DNA from: Sphingomonadales bacterium
GTDB lineage: Bacteria > Pseudomonadota > Alphaproteobacteria > Sphingomonadales > Sphingomonadaceae
Direction of reading: 5' to 3'
Length of the DNA stretch: 64,000 nt
Assembly: GCA_016720115.1 (NCBI GenBank)
Contig: JADJXT010000002.1
Span: 930,001-994,000 of the forward strand
The notes beneath the pieces were generated by a model that searched no databases, was not told the origin of the DNA, and saw nothing but the letters and a program-made list of their open reading frames with translations. Each line of letters begins with the position of its first letter. Within the stretch, counting starts at the first letter, position 1. Shown one piece after another: positions 16,938 through 25,180 of the stretch. The translations under genes were made by a program, and so were the position numbers.

Positions 16938-19115
16938 TCAGACGCTGAAGGCGCGAACGCATGGCGCGGAAATTGCATGTTGCCCCACCTGCCGGACCAG
17001 ACAGGCAAGCAGTGTTCCGGGCGGATGCCCCCAGCCATTGATGATGTCGGCTGCAATCTGAAAAGATTCGCTCTGCGTTTCAAACACGGCCAGCAGATTT
17101 CCGGCATGCTCTATCCGCACCTCGAACGCCAGTTGCGGCTCATCGAGCTGCAGATCGCCATAGTCGCGCCAGCCGCCATCCAGGCGACTGCGCCTGACCC
17201 ATGACAGGATCAGGTTCTGGCTCTGGTCGCGAGCAATTTTGAGATGGGCTGGCGAAAGCGGACGCACCGCCAAGCCCACATCTGCCAGCGTCGCCTCGAC
17301 GGGCGATGTGTCTCCAAGCCCGATTGCCTCGATCGTTGCTGCAGAGCCGACCGGCAGGCCCAGCGCATCGAAGCGTGCGACTTCTTCCGGAACAATCAAG
17401 GTCAATGCCGTACCGATGCCATGTGTTGCCATTGCGTCCTCGGTTCCAAAACATCCCCTTATCAGCCCGTTCAGCTGATAATCTGTCGGCCCCACCTGCT
17501 CGCACGTCGCATATTTGATATATTCTCCGGCAATGTGGATAATCGGTGCGTTGGGCGAAAGCGCGTCACCGTTCCCGGCTGGCAAGCCCATAGCGGCATG
17601 TGCCACACGCACCAGCGGCCGGTTTGCCCAATCGACCAGATAGGCCGGGTGCGGCGGCAATGGGGTCTGCAAAACGCCAAAATTGGCCGGTGCTGCGGTG
17701 CGACCGATTTTGACAAGCGCAACCCCTTCCCGTCGGGAAAGCGCCGCCCTGCGCCAGCCTTCTCCCGTTCCCGCTGCGACTACGCCGATGCAGGGCTGCG
17801 TCGGCAAGGGCTCTGCCAGCACCGGCAGGTCAACAATTTGCAACAACGTCTGACCGACAGCCAAATCAGGCGTCGCAATATCGCGCCCCGGATCGGCCGA
17901 AGATGATGGCTGTGCGTCCGTCGCCGTCCAGCCTTCGCTGGAAATTCTCACGCAACCTTCAAGATACTCGATTTCCGTTATTTTGCGTCCGCCTTCGCCT
18001 GTACGCTGCCCCAGCTTCGGAGGAATTGAATGGACAGCCCGAACTTCATTCCGCTGAACTCTGGAGGCCGACTGTTGCAACCATTGCAGCGCCGCCAACC
18101 GACGGGCTTTCGCTGCCGTCAGCGATGCGGGCAAGTCAAACTGCTGGTCACGCCTGTCTCCCTGATTCGCACCAAATCGTTGCAGCCCTGCCTGATAGTC
18201 GCGCTCCGGTTCATAGTGACGCAGGGCGAATGCAGAGGCCGACTTGCCCCTCGCCAAATGCGTCTGCGCGGGCCGATCCACCGCCTTGCCGTCAATATTC
18301 GCCACGCTGCTTCCCGCCGATGCCACATTGGCTCCATCGAACCAGCTTTCGAGGATCATTGCTTCCTCCTGCGGGCGCAAGGTTACCGGAAAGCAGGAGA
18401 GCAGAGGCGCGATGGACGAGCGCAGATCATGGCCCTGCAGGGCGTAACCATCGACCATTTCAGGCGTAGCGCCCTGGACAAGCCCGCCCGATGCGTCATT
18501 CAGCAACTGGTGCAACGCGACCGCACCCTCCCGTTCGAATATCTCGAATGTGAGGGAGGGTATGCGGTTGCCAAAGTCTGCCAGTTGCAGGCCTTCAAAA
18601 ACCACATAGGCAATGCCGCGATAGGCAGGCGACGTCCCTATATCTTCGCTGGCATAAAGCAAAGGATCGACCGGTTGATCCTCATGCCCGCAATAGACCC
18701 GAAACTCCGTTTCGACCTTCAGGTCGCCGCTTGCGCCGCGAAGCAAATTGCCGTCCGCCCAGACCCGGCCGATCCGGGCAATCGGTTTACTGGAAACTGC
18801 GACAGCAAGATTGACGGAATAGCTGTACAGCACCGTTCCGGGGCGACCCTTACCACCTCCGGACACCGAACGCTGTTCGATCAGGTCGCTCGCCCAGATG
18901 ACCGTTCCGGCAACCCGCATAGCGCCATAAATCGACGGAATGACCGTTCCATAGCTGGACGTTTGAACCTCAAGCTCTTTCAGGCGTGCACCTTCGCGTC
19001 TGGGACCGGCGCCCAATAGGGCACGGTCGGCTTGCTGACCCAAAAAGGCGCCAATTGCACCGCCGAGCGGACCGCCAAATGCCGATCCCAAGGCTGTCAG
19101 TACCAAGGTAGCCAT
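16938..19115 (-). CDS. GTA/phage tail (host-specificity, gp15-like) protein
   Basis: 725 residues from the ATG at 19115, with GGAGA upstream and the start immediately after the NlpC stop. The N-terminus (ATLVLTALGSAFGG, GAIGAFLGQQADRALLG) is the hallmark of GTA baseplate/host-specificity proteins, a hydrophobic glycine-rich helix followed by the tail-tip region (GTVIPSIYGAMRVAGTVIWA). There is no TIM-barrel/glycoside-hydrolase insertion, so it is shorter than the roughly 1,300-residue Rhodobacter protein. The C-terminal half includes LNGLIRGCFGTEDAMATH, a conserved phage tail motif. The reading frame is intact despite loss of most of the particle genes. Confidence 0.8.
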   Translation of the reverse strand: MATLVLTALGSAFGGPLGGAIGAFLGQQADRALLGAGPRREGARLKELEVQTSSYGTVIPSIYGAMRVAGTVIWASDLIEQRSVSGGGKGRPGTVLYSYSVNLAVAVSSKPIARIGRVWADGNLLRGASGDLKVETEFRVYCGHEDQPVDPLLYASEDIGTSPAYRGIAYVVFEGLQLADFGNRIPSLTFEIFEREGAVALHQLLNDASGGLVQGATPEMVDGYALQGHDLRSSIAPLLSCFPVTLRPQEEAMILESWFDGANVASAGSSVANIDGKAVDRPAQTHLARGKSASAFALRHYEPERDYQAGLQRFGANQGDRRDQQFDLPASLTAAKARRLAALQWLQQSASRVQRNEVRAVHSIPPKLGQRTGEGGRKITEIEYLEGCVRISSEGWTATDAQPSSSADPGRDIATPDLAVGQTLLQIVDLPVLAEPLPTQPCIGVVAAGTGEGWRRAALSRREGVALVKIGRTAAPANFGVLQTPLPPHPAYLVDWANRPLVRVAHAAMGLPAGNGDALSPNAPIIHIAGEYIKYATCEQVGPTDYQLNGLIRGCFGTEDAMATHGIGTALTLIVPEEVARFDALGLPVGSAATIEAIGLGDTSPVEATLADVGLAVRPLSPAHLKIARDQSQNLILSWVRRSRLDGGWRDYGDLQLDEPQLAFEVRIEHAGNLLAVFETQSESFQIAADIINGWGHPPGTLLACLVRQVGQHAISAPCVRAFSV

Positions 19116-19116
19116 A

Positions 19117-19524
19117 TCAGTCTCCGACCAAACGCCAACGATCAATGATTTGCCATGCGGGAATTGCAGGGCTGAAGACCACACGCCTCAACCCGGCATG
19201 CGCGTGAACCCAGCCGTCGGCTGCGAAAACCATCAGGTGCATTTGCGATGGCGCTGGCCGGACCAACAATATGTCACCGTCCGAAGCGATGACATCCGCA
19301 CCCAGCCGCTGGAAGGGCAACGACGCAAAATAATCCGATATCGCCGCCCGATAATCGCCGCGCATGGTGTAGTGCAATTGGCCTGCCCTGGCATCGGCCA
19401 GCGGCCCCAGCGCGACCAATACCAGTCCGACACAGTCCAAGCCGACATCGGCAGCGCGCCCGCGAAACCGGAACGGCGTACCGATCTGGTCTATCGCCCG
19501 TTGGGCAATGGCATTTGCCTGCAT
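19117..19524 (-). CDS. NlpC/P60-family peptidase (GTA gp14-like)
   Basis: 135 residues. The catalytic cysteine is in the motif DVGLDCVGLVLVAL near residue 29, and the histidine is probably in QMHLMVFAADGWVHAHAG near 98-112. The size and position between gp13 and gp15 match the GTA cell-wall peptidase rcc01697. It would cut peptidoglycan peptide cross-links during DNA delivery. It begins five bases after the truncated protease stop, with its own start. The tail gene begins one base after its stop. Confidence 0.82.
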   Translation of the reverse strand: MQANAIAQRAIDQIGTPFRFRGRAADVGLDCVGLVLVALGPLADARAGQLHYTMRGDYRAAISDYFASLPFQRLGADVIASDGDILLVRPAPSQMHLMVFAADGWVHAHAGLRRVVFSPAIPAWQIIDRWRLVGD

Positions 19525-19528
19525 AGCC

Positions 19529-19786
19529 TCACATCGCCCCCGGATAGCCGAAGGACAGCCCTGCCCCGCTCGCCACCGGCGGCGATCCAGGGTCCATCTG
19601 CGCGATCACGCGCAACCCGTGCGCATCCTCTTCGACGCGCTCGACAAAGCCGATGCGGCGGCCCCGGTCGTGCTGCCACAGCAGCGGCAACCCGGCCTTC
19701 GCCGCGCGCGCAAAGGCGCCCTTGCGAACGATATCCCCGCCCCGGTCGGGATGGTCAAAAATCGCGGCATAGCCTGCAAAGCGCAT
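19529..19786 (-). pseudogene. HK97-type prohead protease, truncated (gp4 stub joined to a short foreign tail)
   Basis: 85 residues. Residues 1-81 are the N-terminal half of a GTA prohead protease (RFAGYAAIFDHPDRGGDIV, LLWQHDRGRRIG with the catalytic His, GLRVIAQM, ending GAGLSFGY). The frame then reads PGAM and stops. Normal family members continue for another 40-60 residues containing the catalytic Ser region. The break at about 19541-19546 marks a deletion. The last residues could derive from the C-terminus of gp13, which in related GTAs ends TRYP(GA) just before gp14; that is inference. It should be catalytically dead. Confidence 0.75.
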
Positions 19787-19834
19787 GAAAATCTCCTGAT
19801 TCCACCCATCGCAAGTCGATGGGGAGGCATTTCA

Positions 19835-20095
19835 TTATTTGATCACCAGCCCGCCCAGCCCCAGCTTCACCGCCAGCCCGATCAGCAGCGCCGCAAGGCA
19901 TCCGCGCACCAGCCATTCGACCACCGCCTTGCGCGCAGAGCGTTTGGCATCGCGCCAGGCGGAGAGCAGTTCGCGCAGATCGGCCATATCCTTCGCCGCG
20001 CTTTCATCGGCGAGCCCCAGATGCGCCAGCGCCCGCTGCGCACCCGATTCGGAGGCCTGTTCAAGCAGGTGCTGGAGGTCGTCATTCCCGGCCAT
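19835..20095 (-). CDS. DUF6127-like small membrane protein (GTA gp3.5-like)
   Basis: 86 residues. The soluble helical N-terminus (DLQHLLEQASESGAQRALAHLGL) is followed by a charged region and one C-terminal membrane helix (CLAALLIGLAVKLGLGGLVI). In GTA clusters a protein of this size and layout lies between portal and protease. Its ATG overlaps the portal 3' end by 14 bp, supporting co-translation. Function is unknown. Confidence 0.65.
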   Translation of the reverse strand: MAGNDDLQHLLEQASESGAQRALAHLGLADESAAKDMADLRELLSAWRDAKRSARKAVVEWLVRGCLAALLIGLAVKLGLGGLVIK

Positions 20096-21209
20096 TTTCC
20101 AACCCCACAGCCATCCTTTTCTCCTCCAGCGTCAGGAAGTCCGCGCCCGCCACCTGCGCCCAGAGCCGTTCGCGATCTTCGCTCAGCGCGCTCACCTGGT
20201 CGATATCGACCGCCAGCCGCAGATCGGCAAACCAGGGCCGCAGTCCTTCGGAAAGCGCATCGAGTATCTTGCCCGTTAGCGGCAGGATCGCCTGCCGCCA
20301 CAGCGCCTTGTTCGCCTCGCGGTAATTGGCATAAGTCGCATCGCCGGGCAGGCCGAGCAGCATCGGCGGCACGCCAAAGGCGAGCGCAATCTCGCGCGCC
20401 GCAGCCGCTTTCAGCCCGGCAAAATCCATGTCGGCAGGGGTAAGTGACAACGCCTGCCATTTGAGCCCGCCTTCGAGCAGCATCGGCCGTCCGGCATTGT
20501 CCTGCCCTGAAAACTGCGCCGCCAGCTCCGCCTTCAGCCGGTCGAACTGCTCGCCCGACAGCGCCTCTGCCGCCTCATGCACCAGCGCGCCCGAAGGCCG
20601 CGCCGCATTGTCGAGCAGCGCCTTGTTCCACTTCGTCGAGGCGTTGTGGATCGCGATCGCCCCCGACGCCGCACCGAGGCAACCCAGGCCATAATGGTCG
20701 TCAAGCGGGTGGTGGCTGCGGATATGGATCATCTCGTTCGCCGCCAGCCGCGTCACCGCCTCGCCCGCCTTGTAGCGGAAAGCGGCGGGCCAGCCGCGCG
20801 CATCGGCCTCGACCGACACCCGCTCAGGCCGCAGCGCATACAGCTCGACCAGCGCCCCGTCGGGCGCGGTGAGCAACTGCACATAACCATTGCCGTGGAG
20901 CAGCAATTGCGCCGAGAGCGTTTCGAGCAGCGACTGCCCGCCGCTGGTCGCGCGAACCAGCGCGAGCGCCGCATCGTCGCTGGCCGAAAGCGGCGCCGAA
21001 GCCACCCCTTCCGCCACCAGCCGCACCGCGCGCTGCGCGATGACATTGCTCATATAGCCCTCACGCAACTGCGCCTCATAGGATCGCGGCCATTCGCCGA
21101 TCACCCCGCCCGCAAAGGCCCGCGCCCCGAAAGGACGTGTCAGCGCAACATGCGTTCTGGCCGGACGCAGCATCCCGCGCCCGGCCGACTTCCAGCCGAA
21201 GAGTTTCAT
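20082..21209 (-). CDS. Phage/GTA portal protein (HK97 type)
   Basis: 375 residues from the ATG at 21209 (MKLFGWKS); the codon before it is also ATG, and the frame is open further upstream without a ribosome-binding site. HK97 portal signatures: SNVIAQRAVRLVAEGVASAP near residue 50, QLLLHGNGYVQLL near 98, YALRPERVSVEAD, and MIHIRSHHPLDDHYGLG near 160. The C-terminal part has FGVPPMLLGLPGDATYANYREAN near 290. The portal forms the dodecameric DNA channel at a head vertex. The gene is full length even though the capsid gene is lost. Confidence 0.88.
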   Translation of the reverse strand: MKLFGWKSAGRGMLRPARTHVALTRPFGARAFAGGVIGEWPRSYEAQLREGYMSNVIAQRAVRLVAEGVASAPLSASDDAALALVRATSGGQSLLETLSAQLLLHGNGYVQLLTAPDGALVELYALRPERVSVEADARGWPAAFRYKAGEAVTRLAANEMIHIRSHHPLDDHYGLGCLGAASGAIAIHNASTKWNKALLDNAARPSGALVHEAAEALSGEQFDRLKAELAAQFSGQDNAGRPMLLEGGLKWQALSLTPADMDFAGLKAAAAREIALAFGVPPMLLGLPGDATYANYREANKALWRQAILPLTGKILDALSEGLRPWFADLRLAVDIDQVSALSEDRERLWAQVAGADFLTLEEKRMAVGLENGRE

Positions 21210-21314
21210 CATTATTTCCATTGTTTGAAACACCGGGGCGGCATTCACACGCCGACCCGATTATGAATCGCAATTCCAGTTAGGGCAATCTGGGTCCAAA
21301 GAAAGCTATCGTTG

Positions 21315-22118
21315 TCACCTACTGCTTCCACAACGCAGCGCCATCGCCTCCGCAATCGGCGCAATCTTGCGTAGCGCGGCTAGCTCAGCTGCAATAACTC
21401 GCGTGTAATAATCGGTCTGGTAGATTGCCAGGGCTCGCTTGCCAACGTCTGACCGATAATCTATAAACCGAATGCTTTTGACTTTAGACCAGTCAATGTT
21501 CATTTCCATTGGCGGCGATCTATAATCTGCCCGGGCGGCAACCAAGGTCTGGCAGGCGGGCCCCGCCTCAAATTTTGCTGGATACATCAATTTTCCAGAT
21601 CCCTTGCTCAGCAAAAAAGGGGCTTGTAGCACCGTCTTTACCAACGTCCCCTGACTATCATCGACGACGGGTCGCAGCGTTCCGGCCACTGCCAGCCGGT
21701 CGATCTTTGCGAAGCACGGAAAACCTTGCCACGCTGCGTCCAGGGTGATGTTTCCTCCGGGTTCGATCAGCTGCTCATTAAAGACGCTGCGCGCCTGGCA
21801 AGGTTTGCCCGGTTCTTGCTTACCAAGTTTGCCACCGGCCACAATCGCAAATCCACAATTATTGTAGACATATTTTTCGAATTTTACCCCATCGTCGCGG
21901 GCAACAGTGGCCCCTGCAAGCTCAAGACACGAGGCAAGAGCGCGACTTCGGGAGCTAACTCCTGCACCCCAACCACCGACTACAGGCATGGACGTCATCC
22001 GTGCGAAGAAAAGATCGTCCGCCGAAGGCTCATGCCCTCGCTGTTGCGCTGCGACAGGTTGGCACAGCAACAAAGTCACAAACAGGATCGCGATATATTG
22101 TCGCACAGACATCGCCAT
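21315..22118 (-). CDS. Secreted protein of unknown function inserted within the GTA locus
   Basis: 267 residues, not recognised. The N-terminus is a signal peptide (YIAILFVTLLLCQPVAAQQ). Several Cys residues (ASCLELAG, NNCGFAIVAGG, QGFPCFAKIDR, GPACQTLVAAR, LRCGSS) suggest disulfides in the periplasm. SVFNEQLIEPGGNITLDAAWQG looks beta-rich. GGGGAGCAAT upstream is a good ribosome-binding site. Base composition is a little lower in G+C than the portal and terminase genes around it, and no GTA member of this type is known to me. With the next gene it forms an insertion between terminase and portal. Confidence 0.7.
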   Translation of the reverse strand: MAMSVRQYIAILFVTLLLCQPVAAQQRGHEPSADDLFFARMTSMPVVGGWGAGVSSRSRALASCLELAGATVARDDGVKFEKYVYNNCGFAIVAGGKLGKQEPGKPCQARSVFNEQLIEPGGNITLDAAWQGFPCFAKIDRLAVAGTLRPVVDDSQGTLVKTVLQAPFLLSKGSGKLMYPAKFEAGPACQTLVAARADYRSPPMEMNIDWSKVKSIRFIDYRSDVGKRALAIYQTDYYTRVIAAELAALRKIAPIAEAMALRCGSSR

Positions 22119-22185
22119 ATTGCTCCCCCTTAGCAGCGATCAATAATATTATCCTTGATATTACAATATTTTGCCCTGCTGCGCT

Positions 22186-23079
22186 TCAGTTGCCCTTGGC
22201 AATCAGGTCGCGCAATTCTTTTTCAGCAATGCAGGCCTTCTGCTGAACATTTTCCTCGCCTTCGACAGGTGGCAGGCGACAGGCTATCGCGAACGTCGCA
22301 GCACTATACGCATATAGTTCCTTTCCGTACATCTCGGCCACAGCTACGCCTAATTGGGTGCATATGTTGGGGTGCCCGGCTTCGCAGGCCGAGGCGATCT
22401 GGCGGATTCGTGTGTCTATGCGCGCGATCGGATATCGCAATCTGTCTTTTTCGTTGCCATAGCGAATTACAAACAGGCTGCGCATACAAAGATAGGCGTT
22501 GCGCTGTTCGCAGCCTGTTGCAAAACCCTTGTCAACATAGGCGGCCAAAGCATCGCGCTCGGCCTGCGACGCTTTCTCAATCAGCGACTCAACATGTTCG
22601 CAACTTTCCACATCGCTCAGCCCGGCAAGGCATCGTTTCGCCAGCAACCGTCCGCCATCGAGAATATGGGCATCGTAGCCAGACAGTCGGATGAATTGGG
22701 CGTCGCTGAGAAATGTGTGATAATATGCACAGGCACCCTCGACATTTTCGCCAAGCTCCGTGCAGCTTCGGCGCAGCAAGGCAATTGCCTTTTCGCCAAA
22801 TGCCAATTGTGTAGCACCGGGGCGTGTCGCAATTACCAGATTGAAATCGTCACTATTCAATTGGGCAATCTGGCTACAGCCGGCGGCATCGTTCTTGTCG
22901 CATGCGATTAACCAAAATGGGATTTGTTCCGCAGAGCTGAATGGGACAGCCCGTATGCTGGCTTGTTTGTATTCGTCGGTCGACTTGGGAGCTGGGACTT
23001 TAAGCTGTGTCGGGGTGGCATTTGACGACGCCGCAAAAATAGCGGCTGCCGCGATCGCCAGTATCCGTTTTATACCCAT
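22186..23079 (-). CDS. Cysteine-rich secreted protein of unknown function inserted within the GTA locus
   Basis: 297 residues from the ATG at 23079; the frame extends upstream but the ATG is followed directly by a signal peptide (IKRILAIAAAAIFAASSNA). It is not recognised as a family. Paired cysteines recur at intervals (LIACDKNDAAGCSQIA, RRSCTELGENVEGACAYY, KRCLAGLSDVESCEHV, TGCEQRNAYLCMRS, SACEAGHPNICTQLG). This pattern resembles alpha-helical repeat proteins of the Sel1/TPR class with disulfides, but I cannot assign them. It lies 67 bp upstream of the preceding entry in the same orientation and ends 94 bp after the terminase stop. Confidence 0.7.
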   Translation of the reverse strand: MGIKRILAIAAAAIFAASSNATPTQLKVPAPKSTDEYKQASIRAVPFSSAEQIPFWLIACDKNDAAGCSQIAQLNSDDFNLVIATRPGATQLAFGEKAIALLRRSCTELGENVEGACAYYHTFLSDAQFIRLSGYDAHILDGGRLLAKRCLAGLSDVESCEHVESLIEKASQAERDALAAYVDKGFATGCEQRNAYLCMRSLFVIRYGNEKDRLRYPIARIDTRIRQIASACEAGHPNICTQLGVAVAEMYGKELYAYSAATFAIACRLPPVEGEENVQQKACIAEKELRDLIAKGN

Positions 23080-23172
23080 GCAGATCACCCTTCCCCCTCG
23101 GTCTAGCCGCGTCCCGTCCAAACGAAGCTTGCACATAATGGCCGATCATACAATGTCGAACACTGCACGCCT

Positions 23173-24567
23173 TCACAGCACCCTAACCCGCGGTTCATGC
23201 CCCCGCTTCCCCAGCATCAACTCACTCATCGCCCACACCAGCGCATCCGCCCTGTCTGGCGAACGTCCCGGCCCTTCATAGCCCCCGCCCGAAATCAGCC
23301 CGCACAGTTCATCCTCCAGTTCGGGGAAGGCGCCGACGTGGTAGGCTTTGCCTGCCTCATACAGCGCCGCGACCGGTTCGGCACGCGCGGCCTTGCCGTG
23401 CGCGGCGTGGACCTTTTTCACCGGCATGTGCACATCGGCGGCGCGCAGCGTGCTGACCACCATGTCGCCGCCATTATTGGCTTCGGCCACCACCCGGTCC
23501 GCGCCCCAGGCGAGCGCGGCGGCGGAAACCGCGCGGGCCCAGCCTTCGGGCGAGCGGCCCTTCACGCTGTGGTCGGCAAGGACATAGGCCTTGCCGTCGG
23601 CGCCCTTGCCCACCGCCACAATCCCGCAGTCATCGCCGCCTGTGCTGGCGGGCGGATCGACGCCGATGACGATGCGGGTGTATTCTCCCCGCCTGCTTGC
23701 GGGAGCGGTTGGGGGTGGGTCTGTGTCAGGGGTAGACTGGCCCACCCCCGGCCCCTCCCGCAAGCGGGAGGGGAGAAAGCGACACCGCTCAATCAAATCC
23801 CGCGTCCACAGTGCATCCTCTGCATCTTCCAGAAATTCGCCCAATAATTCCTGCCGCCCCAGCCGCGCGCTGCCATATACGTCGTGCATCGCGGTGCGGA
23901 AGCTTTCGGGCAGGTTGGCGCGGTTCGCCTCCATCGCGCCGCGGGTGATCGCGATGCCTTTTTCCTTCAGCAGCCGCCGCACCAGCGGCACGGCGCGCGG
24001 GGTGGTGGTGGCGACGATGCGCGGTTCCTCGCCCAGCCGCATCGTCATCATCAGATTGTCCCAGGCATCGACCCCGCGCTCCCACTTCGCCACCTCGTCG
24101 GCCCAGGCGAGGTGATGTTCGGGGCCGCGCAGCGCCTCGGGCTCCGACGCGGCAAAAACGTTCGCGATCGCCCCTGTCGGCCAGACGAGCCGTTTGAGCG
24201 AAGGCTCCCATGTCGGGCGCAGTTCATCGGGGGCGATGGCAAGCAGGCCGCTTTCGCCCTCGATCATGATGCTGCGCGCCTCGTGCAGCGTGGCCGCGAC
24301 CAGCGCGATGCGCAACGAACCATCACCCTCTGCGCGGGCGCGCACATATTCGGCGGCCATCCGCGTCTTGCCGAACCCGCGCCCCGCCATCACGAACCAG
24401 ACGCGCCAGTCCCCCGGCGGCGGCAACTGGCCGGTGCGCGCCCAGAATGGCCAGTCATATTCGATCTGCCACAAATTCTGCGGCTTAATCTTTTTCAGCC
24501 ATTTGGCATATTCTTCGTCTGAGAGCCGCGCGACCCGCTCCGCCTCACTCTGCGGTTCGGCCGTCAT
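23173..24567 (-). CDS. Large terminase (GTA gp2-like) with an in-frame palindromic insertion
   Basis: 464 residues. Walker A is VMAGRGFGKTRMAAEYV near residue 60 and Walker B is HHLAWADEVAKWERG near 150. The nuclease domain begins RIVIGVDPPASTGGDD near 296, with further acidic residues in VAEANNGGDM and RSPDRADALVWAM. Terminases cut and pump DNA into heads. Residues about 262-291 (the segment FLPSRLREGPGVGQ to PASRRGEY) are encoded by a G+C-rich palindromic repeat at 23693-23782, between the ATPase and nuclease domains. They are absent from family members as I know them. The gene overlaps the small terminase-like gene by 23 bp. Confidence 0.88.
   Translation of the reverse strand: MTAEPQSEAERVARLSDEEYAKWLKKIKPQNLWQIEYDWPFWARTGQLPPPGDWRVWFVMAGRGFGKTRMAAEYVRARAEGDGSLRIALVAATLHEARSIMIEGESGLLAIAPDELRPTWEPSLKRLVWPTGAIANVFAASEPEALRGPEHHLAWADEVAKWERGVDAWDNLMMTMRLGEEPRIVATTTPRAVPLVRRLLKEKGIAITRGAMEANRANLPESFRTAMHDVYGSARLGRQELLGEFLEDAEDALWTRDLIERCRFLPSRLREGPGVGQSTPDTDPPPTAPASRRGEYTRIVIGVDPPASTGGDDCGIVAVGKGADGKAYVLADHSVKGRSPEGWARAVSAAALAWGADRVVAEANNGGDMVVSTLRAADVHMPVKKVHAAHGKAARAEPVAALYEAGKAYHVGAFPELEDELCGLISGGGYEGPGRSPDRADALVWAMSELMLGKRGHEPRVRVL
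23693..23782. repeat. REP-like palindrome inside the terminase coding sequence
   Basis: The arms CTCCCCGCCTGCTTGCGGGAG on the left and CCCCTCCCGCAAGCGGGAGG on the right flank an inner inverted pair (GGGGGTGGG with CCCACCCCC). The length preserves the reading frame. The same type of element occurs in the DinG-like gene at 60309-60418. Confidence 0.8.
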
Positions 24568-25033
24568 CGCCCAGCCTCTTGCGCATCACGGCAAAGCGCG
24601 CCTCGAGCCGTTGCTGCACCTCTTTCGGATCGCGCGAACGCGAGGGCGCTGGCATCGGCGCGGCGCCCTTCACCGTCGCGCGATGCGCGGCGAGCAGCGC
24701 CATGCCGATCCGCGTTTTCATCTGCTTCTGCTTCAATGTGCTGTCCTTGAGGTTGCTTGCCGGGGCCGACAGCGCCTCCGACAGCAAATTCGCCTCCAGC
24801 CGGGCATAGCCCTCGGCCAGCGCGCCGAGCCATTTCGTGCAGAAACCCTCCGATTTCCGGCGCAGATCATAGACCGGCCGGGTCGTCACGCCGGCAGTTC
24901 TGGCCGAAGCGCTGACATTGGCGGTCTGCGCGAGGTGTGCCAAAAACGCCTTTTGCGCAGCGGGGCCGAAGGTCTTGCCCCTTTTGCCATTGGCAGCCGC
25001 TTTCTTTCCGCCCTCCTCCTTCCGAAATACCAT
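24545..25033 (-). CDS. Small terminase-like / GTA gp1-like DNA-binding protein
   Basis: 162 residues from the ATG at 25033, with AAAGGA upstream; a TTG two codons earlier is possible. A helix-turn-helix-like region is near residues 28-60 (FLAHLAQTANVSASARTAGV then YDLRRKSEGFCTKWL), as in small terminases, followed by a basic helical tail (KQKQMKTRIGMALLAAHRA). Its position directly before the large terminase matches GTA gp1, now viewed as the small terminase. It is the outermost GTA gene. The IS1595-type transposon sits 87 bp upstream of its start and could have separated it from its promoter. Confidence 0.7.
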   Translation of the reverse strand: MVFRKEEGGKKAAANGKRGKTFGPAAQKAFLAHLAQTANVSASARTAGVTTRPVYDLRRKSEGFCTKWLGALAEGYARLEANLLSEALSAPASNLKDSTLKQKQMKTRIGMALLAAHRATVKGAAPMPAPSRSRDPKEVQQRLEARFAVMRKRLGDDGRTAE

Positions 25034-25112
25034 CGCCAAATCCTTTCGCGCAAAGCAAAGGGCCGGAAGCAGTTGTCACCGCCCCGGCCCGAATCGCATT
25101 TTCCCAATATCG

Positions 25113-25120
25113 CAATATGT
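25113..25120. repeat. 8-bp target-site duplication, left copy (CAATATGT)
   Basis: CAATATGT directly precedes the left end of the IS1595-type element and is repeated directly after its right end at 27921-27928. Eight bases is the duplication length expected for IS1595-family transposition. Confidence 0.85.
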
Positions 25121-25180
25121 GGCAATTATATACTTTACAAACCACGGCAGATAAGGCATAACGATTCCAAGGAGTTAGTT

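Larger units (their letters stand above)
16463..25033 (-). mobile_element. Decayed gene-transfer-agent / prophage structural locus
   Basis: On the minus strand the order is small terminase-like gene, large terminase, two unrelated secreted-protein genes, portal, DUF6127, protease stub, NlpC/P60 peptidase, tail protein, DUF2793. This is the RcGTA-type order (gp1, gp2, gp3, gp3.5, gp4, then gp14, gp15) with everything from the rest of gp4 through most or all of gp13 missing. Major capsid, connectors, tail tube and tape measure are absent, so the locus cannot build particles by itself. Individual entries give the details. Confidence 0.75.

Noticed and set aside
24194..25180. N-terminal 329 residues of the open frame leading into the IS1595-type transposase
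   Set aside because: They run antisense through the terminase and gp1-like genes and cross the transposon end. The transposase starts at the ATG at 25181 with AAGGAG before it.
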